Assembly: GCA_947628025.1 (NCBI GenBank)
Contig: CANQYH010000006.1
Coordinates: 1-26,891, forward strand
DNA from: an uncultured Lachnospiraceae bacterium
GTDB taxonomy: Bacteria; Bacillota; Clostridia; Lachnospirales; Lachnospiraceae
Length of the DNA stretch: 26,891 nucleotides
Direction: 5' to 3'
Shown: positions 23,708-26,891 of the stretch, in pieces
How the letters are laid out: each line of letters begins with the position of its first letter
Position numbering within the stretch: the stretch's first letter is position 1
Translations under genes and position numbers: made by a program
The notes under the pieces: generated by a model
Databases searched by the model: none
Told to the model about the DNA's origin: nothing
What the model saw: the letters and a program-made list of their open reading frames with translations, nothing else

Positions 23708-25084
23708 CTACCGGCGGATGCTCCGGCCAAGCCGCCCGTTCACGATTTTTCCGTTCCGCGCCGCGATCTCCCCGCCGATCAGCACCATATCGATCCCGGA
23801 CGGAGGAAGCAGCGGCTGCGCGAACGTCGCGTGATCCTGGATCGTCTGCGCGTCGAAGATCACGATATCCGCGTCCGCGCCCACCGAAAGCCGCCCTTTC
23901 TCTTTCAGCCCCAGACGGTCCGCAGGCGCCGCGGTCATTTTCCGGACTGCATCGTACAGAGACAATTTCCCGGCCCGCACATAGGACGCGATCAGCCTGG
24001 GAAACGCCCCCGCCGCCCGCGGATGCCCCTGTCCGCCGTCCAAGATCCCGTCGCTGCCCAGCATGACATCGAGAGCCTGAAGCGCCATCTCCACATCCCG
24101 GCTGTTCATCACATAACAGACCGTCAGATACTCCGGATGCTCCCGCCTCAGCTCCTCAAACGTCTCTTTCGTCAGGCGCTGTCCCTTATACCGGCCCTCG
24201 CAGGCCTCAACCGCCTCATAGCCGCAGCCGTACCGCTCCATCCAGCCCTCGTCGTAGGTCGTCGAACCGATCTCCGTACAGAACGCGTCATAGGGATAAC
24301 AGTCGCAGGCCACATCCAGCCCCTGCGCCCGCGCCCGGCCGACCCGCTCCAAAAACTCTTTCATCTGGCCAAACCCGGCCATACTGCCGATATGCGAAAC
24401 CTGCAGCCGCACCCCCAGCCGCCGTCCCAGCTCCAAAAACTCCTCCGCCGACGCAAATACCTCCGCCGCGTCGCTGCGGATATGGGCTGCCGCCAGCTTC
24501 CCCGCCTCCGCGCAGGCCCCCGCGGATACCAGCATTTCTTCCAATCTCATCCCCGGCGCGTAGCGGATCCCATAGGAGACCCCAACGCATCCCGCTTCCA
24601 GCGCTTTCCGCGTTTCCTGCCCGATCGCTGCGATCTGCTCCGCCCCGGCAGGCGCATACTTATCCGTACATCCGGCTTTCGCCCGCAGATAATTATGTCC
24701 CGACAAAAGCCCCACATGGACCGGCGTACCGTCCCGGTCCGCCATATCCAGGTACCTGGCCGGATCGCAGGCGTTGGAACCGCAGTTTCCGCCGATCGCC
24801 GTGGTCACGCCCATCCGCAGCATGGCGCAGAAGATCGCCTTATCCTCGTCCAGCACGATCTTCCCGTCCTCTCCCACTGGATCCTCGTGCATATGGATGT
24901 CCACAAAGCCCGGACAGACGACGCGCCCCGCCGCGTCGATCACAAACTCTCCCTCTTGCGGGACTTCCGCCATCCCGCCGGGCAGCACCCGCGCGATCTT
25001 CCCATTCTCGATCAAAAGATCCCTCTGCGAACAGATCTCATTGGCCGGATCGATCACCGTGCCGCTCCGTATCCAGGTTCTCAT
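23708..25084 (-). CDS. Amidohydrolase of the N-acyl-D-amino acid deacylase type
   Basis: 458 residues, TIM-barrel metal-dependent hydrolase. The metal site is readable: H64 and H66 (VDIHMHEDP), Cys101 (GGNCGSN, typical of D-aminoacylases), H201 (AAHIRSD), H231 (VSHIGS) and D345 (MLGSDGILDGGQGHPR). The small beta-sandwich is built from both ends (SGTVIDPANEICSQRDLLIENGKI and GADADIVIFD), as in the family. It should remove the acyl group from an N-acyl-D-amino acid or hydrolyse a related amide; the exact substrate cannot be told. ATG 25084 follows GGGAGGAAA. No signal peptide, so cytoplasmic. It lies 106 nt after the beta-helix gene, across a likely terminator, so cotranscription is only partial or absent. 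Confidence 0.88.
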   Translation of the reverse strand: MRTWIRSGTVIDPANEICSQRDLLIENGKIARVLPGGMAEVPQEGEFVIDAAGRVVCPGFVDIHMHEDPVGEDGKIVLDEDKAIFCAMLRMGVTTAIGGNCGSNACDPARYLDMADRDGTPVHVGLLSGHNYLRAKAGCTDKYAPAGAEQIAAIGQETRKALEAGCVGVSYGIRYAPGMRLEEMLVSAGACAEAGKLAAAHIRSDAAEVFASAEEFLELGRRLGVRLQVSHIGSMAGFGQMKEFLERVGRARAQGLDVACDCYPYDAFCTEIGSTTYDEGWMERYGCGYEAVEACEGRYKGQRLTKETFEELRREHPEYLTVCYVMNSRDVEMALQALDVMLGSDGILDGGQGHPRAAGAFPRLIASYVRAGKLSLYDAVRKMTAAPADRLGLKEKGRLSVGADADIVIFDAQTIQDHATFAQPLLPPSGIDMVLIGGEIAARNGKIVNGRLGRSIRR

Positions 25085-25146
25085 GCTTTTTCCTCCCTGT
25101 TCTCACATTTTCCGCATATTGTCCGCTTTTCAAACCCGCAATCAAA

Positions 25147-25180
25147 GGGCCGCCGTCCGAAACCATTCGTGCGGCAGCCC
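25147..25180 (-). terminator. Weak hairpin terminator after the beta-helix gene
   Basis: On the minus strand GGGCTGCCG pairs with CGGCGGCCC (one T-G pair) around a 16-nt loop and is followed by TTTGATTG. The T run is short, so read-through into the amidohydrolase gene is possible. Confidence 0.5.
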
Positions 25181-25190
25181 GATCCATCGC

Positions 25191-26891
25191 TTATTCCGCC
25201 AGATCGTCCGGCAGGATGTAAAATGTGCTGGTCGTATCGCCTAAGAGTTCCGCAGCCTTTTCTTTCAGGTCCGGATCGTCGATAGCCCATTCGCTTTCAT
25301 AGTTCATAAATGCGGCGAACAGACGGCCCGGGTGCTGCACGTAAACATTGTCGCCATAATCCGGGTCCGACCCGAGATCGTCGCTGCGGTTGCGGAAAAC
25401 ATTGAGCAGCGCATTGTTCGTAAAACCGTTTTCCGTACAGTAAAAGACATTATCCCGAATCAGGCACCGGCCGAAATGGTGCGTTGGAAGCGACAGCGAC
25501 CCCTGCGAATAGCGGTACCCGCCGCTGTCGAACGATCCGGTATGCCAGATCTGATTGCCTGTCACCTGCACATCGTCCAGATACTGGATCGCCTCGGCCG
25601 TCGTATCCATCGAAATCCCCATGGTATCCACCATTACATTATCCAAGATATAATAAAATCCGTGAACAAATTCGGTCTCATTCAGATTACATTCAAATGT
25701 GATCGCGGCTCCGTCGTGGAAATAATTATGCCGGAATGTCGAATTGCACACGACGCTGTAAATGCCGTCGCCATGAATAAATACCGTATTCCCGCCGTCC
25801 GCATAAGAATGATAGTCAAAAACGCAGCCGCCGCTGTAGCCGAACTCGCAGTTCTGGACGATCGTATCATGAACAGCGTCGTAATCCTCCTCTTTCTGGG
25901 CCGTTTTAATATCGGCGACGCCGCTGTAACGGAAACTCAAATTGTCGAGAACGACATTCGGAACGCTCAGCCATACGCTGGCCGTCATATTGTGCTGGGC
26001 AAACTCTACGGAATCAAACAAGGCCCCCGGATTTCCGGCGTCATAGCGCACATAGACCGGCCCCAGCCCGTCAGGATGGCCGTATACGCCGTCCGTACAG
26101 ACTACTTCCGGGCGGCAGAGGAACGTCGCGTCCTCCGTCAGCGTTTCCCAGGGGGTATAGAGACGGTCCTTGAGCTCCACGCTATACTCCGCCTGCATCA
26201 AAAATTGATCGTTCTCGCAGGAAATGTAGCCGGTTTCCGGCGTCCAGGCCTCGTAAACGCGCCGGACGACCACCTCGCCGCCTCCCAGCACGACCATAGC
26301 GGTATCCGGGAGGGAACGATAAAACTTCCAGATCCTTTTGCCCGTATCGTCCGAATAAACGAGCTCCCATTTGTCCGCGCCGGTTCCGTTTTCCCAGGAC
26401 GGCGTGATGATCGGCTTCGGCCCCTCGCCATAAGCGGAATACGTCACGCCCGGAGACTGGATCTCAAGACCGGGCACACCGTCTTCCCCGTAGCGGAAGA
26501 TATCGCCGCGCTTAAAGAAGATCGCGTCGCCGGGCTTCAGCGGCTTGTAAATGGTATTCGAAAGATTCTGCCATGCCGTCTCCGGCGTCAGGCCGTCGTT
26601 CATATCGTTGCCCGTGCTGCTGGACACATAATACGCCGTGCCCGTGTACGTTTCGCCGGGAATGAACGTATCCGAATGGACAATGGCCGTCTCCGAATTC
26701 TGGATCTCGTCGATCGCGGCCCGGAGCCGGGCTTTCAACGCCTGGTCTTCCTCTTTTGTAATCACGGAGGCTCCGCCCGTTCTGTCTTCTTCCGTCCCGC
26801 TCTCCGCAGAGGCACAGGCCGAGGCGCGCTTCCTCATGCTCTCGGCAAACAACCTCCTCCGCCCGCAGGACGGCAAGCCGGTCACCGTTCC
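25191..26891 (-). CDS. Right-handed parallel beta-helix protein (N-terminus at or beyond the window edge)
   Basis: At least 564 residues. After a charged linker, YYVSSSTGNDMNDGLTPETAW and LKPGDAIFFKRGDIFR form the typical first rungs of pectate-lyase-like beta-helix proteins. The rest is rich in rungs of the type NVVLDNLSFRYSG, TIVQNCEFGYSGG, DGIYSVVCNSTFRHNYF and LIRDNVFYCTENGF. The fold is used by polysaccharide lyases, glycan hydrolases and surface adhesins; no catalytic signature stands out, so the activity is open. The frame is open to the right edge. GTG 26885 or ATG 26834 could be starts, but a GGAGGAGG at about 26849 is poorly spaced for either. ASACASAESG resembles the end of a lipoprotein signal, yet no hydrophobic segment precedes it in frame, so the true N-terminus is unresolved. 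Confidence 0.8.
   Translation of the reverse strand, partial: GTVTGLPSCGRRRLFAESMRKRASACASAESGTEEDRTGGASVITKEEDQALKARLRAAIDEIQNSETAIVHSDTFIPGETYTGTAYYVSSSTGNDMNDGLTPETAWQNLSNTIYKPLKPGDAIFFKRGDIFRYGEDGVPGLEIQSPGVTYSAYGEGPKPIITPSWENGTGADKWELVYSDDTGKRIWKFYRSLPDTAMVVLGGGEVVVRRVYEAWTPETGYISCENDQFLMQAEYSVELKDRLYTPWETLTEDATFLCRPEVVCTDGVYGHPDGLGPVYVRYDAGNPGALFDSVEFAQHNMTASVWLSVPNVVLDNLSFRYSGVADIKTAQKEEDYDAVHDTIVQNCEFGYSGGCVFDYHSYADGGNTVFIHGDGIYSVVCNSTFRHNYFHDGAAITFECNLNETEFVHGFYYILDNVMVDTMGISMDTTAEAIQYLDDVQVTGNQIWHTGSFDSGGYRYSQGSLSLPTHHFGRCLIRDNVFYCTENGFTNNALLNVFRNRSDDLGSDPDYGDNVYVQHPGRLFAAFMNYESEWAIDDPDLKEKAAELLGDTTSTFYILPDDLAE

Noticed and set aside
1..26891. CRISPR arrays, tRNA or rRNA genes, insertion sequences
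   Set aside because: No spaced repeats of CRISPR form, no transposase genes and no recognisable tRNA or rRNA sequence were seen; the only tandem array is the coding one in spoIIR.

Overview
The window looks like chromosome from a spore-forming, fairly high-GC member of Clostridia, most likely Lachnospiraceae or a close relative. The evidence is the rpoB/rpoC sequence style, SpoIIR together with a Clostridia-type SipL (DUF3794 plus LysM), purine-rich Shine-Dalgarno sites before most genes, and G/C-ending codons. No genus can be named from the sequence alone. I saw no rRNA, tRNA, CRISPR array or complete mobile element.

Layout. 1-5216 (minus): start of rpoC and all of rpoB, read from a strong promoter placed back to back with one serving a small unknown membrane protein (5418-5915, plus). 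6049-8692 (minus): ddl, murI and a DUF1934 gene, a wall-precursor operon. 8780-9841 (plus): spoIIR, divergent from ddl; its sigma-F-like promoter interlocks with the ddl sigma-A promoter, and the gene carries ten 33-bp tandem repeats. 9790-10275 (minus): remnant of a TetR-type regulator beside two intact-looking operators. 10362-11951 (minus): ispE and a GntR/FCD regulator, with palindromes in their promoter.

12327-17680 (plus) is a self-contained signalling and export module: a LytTR response regulator, a histidine kinase without membrane segments, a 21-bp-phased pair of direct repeats, and two overlapping ABC half-transporter genes. The likely circuit is kinase to LytTR regulator to repeats to ABC heterodimer. 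The substrate is unknown. This is the best candidate for an undescribed system here.

17774-19909 (minus): a GIY-YIG protein and sipL, the latter behind a sigma-E-like promoter. 20101-21834 (plus): two tandem paralogous tyrosine recombinases with intact catalytic residues and no surrounding element. 21858-22517 (minus): cysE with a repeat-containing leader. 23011-26891 (minus): a PrcB-like lipoprotein, a D-aminoacylase-type amidohydrolase, and a beta-helix surface or secreted protein that runs to the window edge.

Odd features to note: the repeat array in SpoIIR, a 65-residue linker in MurI, Asn in place of the usual His in the RpoB rifamycin pocket, and a TetR gene lacking its DNA-binding N-terminus. 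Function calls rest on motif recognition by eye; promoters are matches to consensus sequences and are not mapped.
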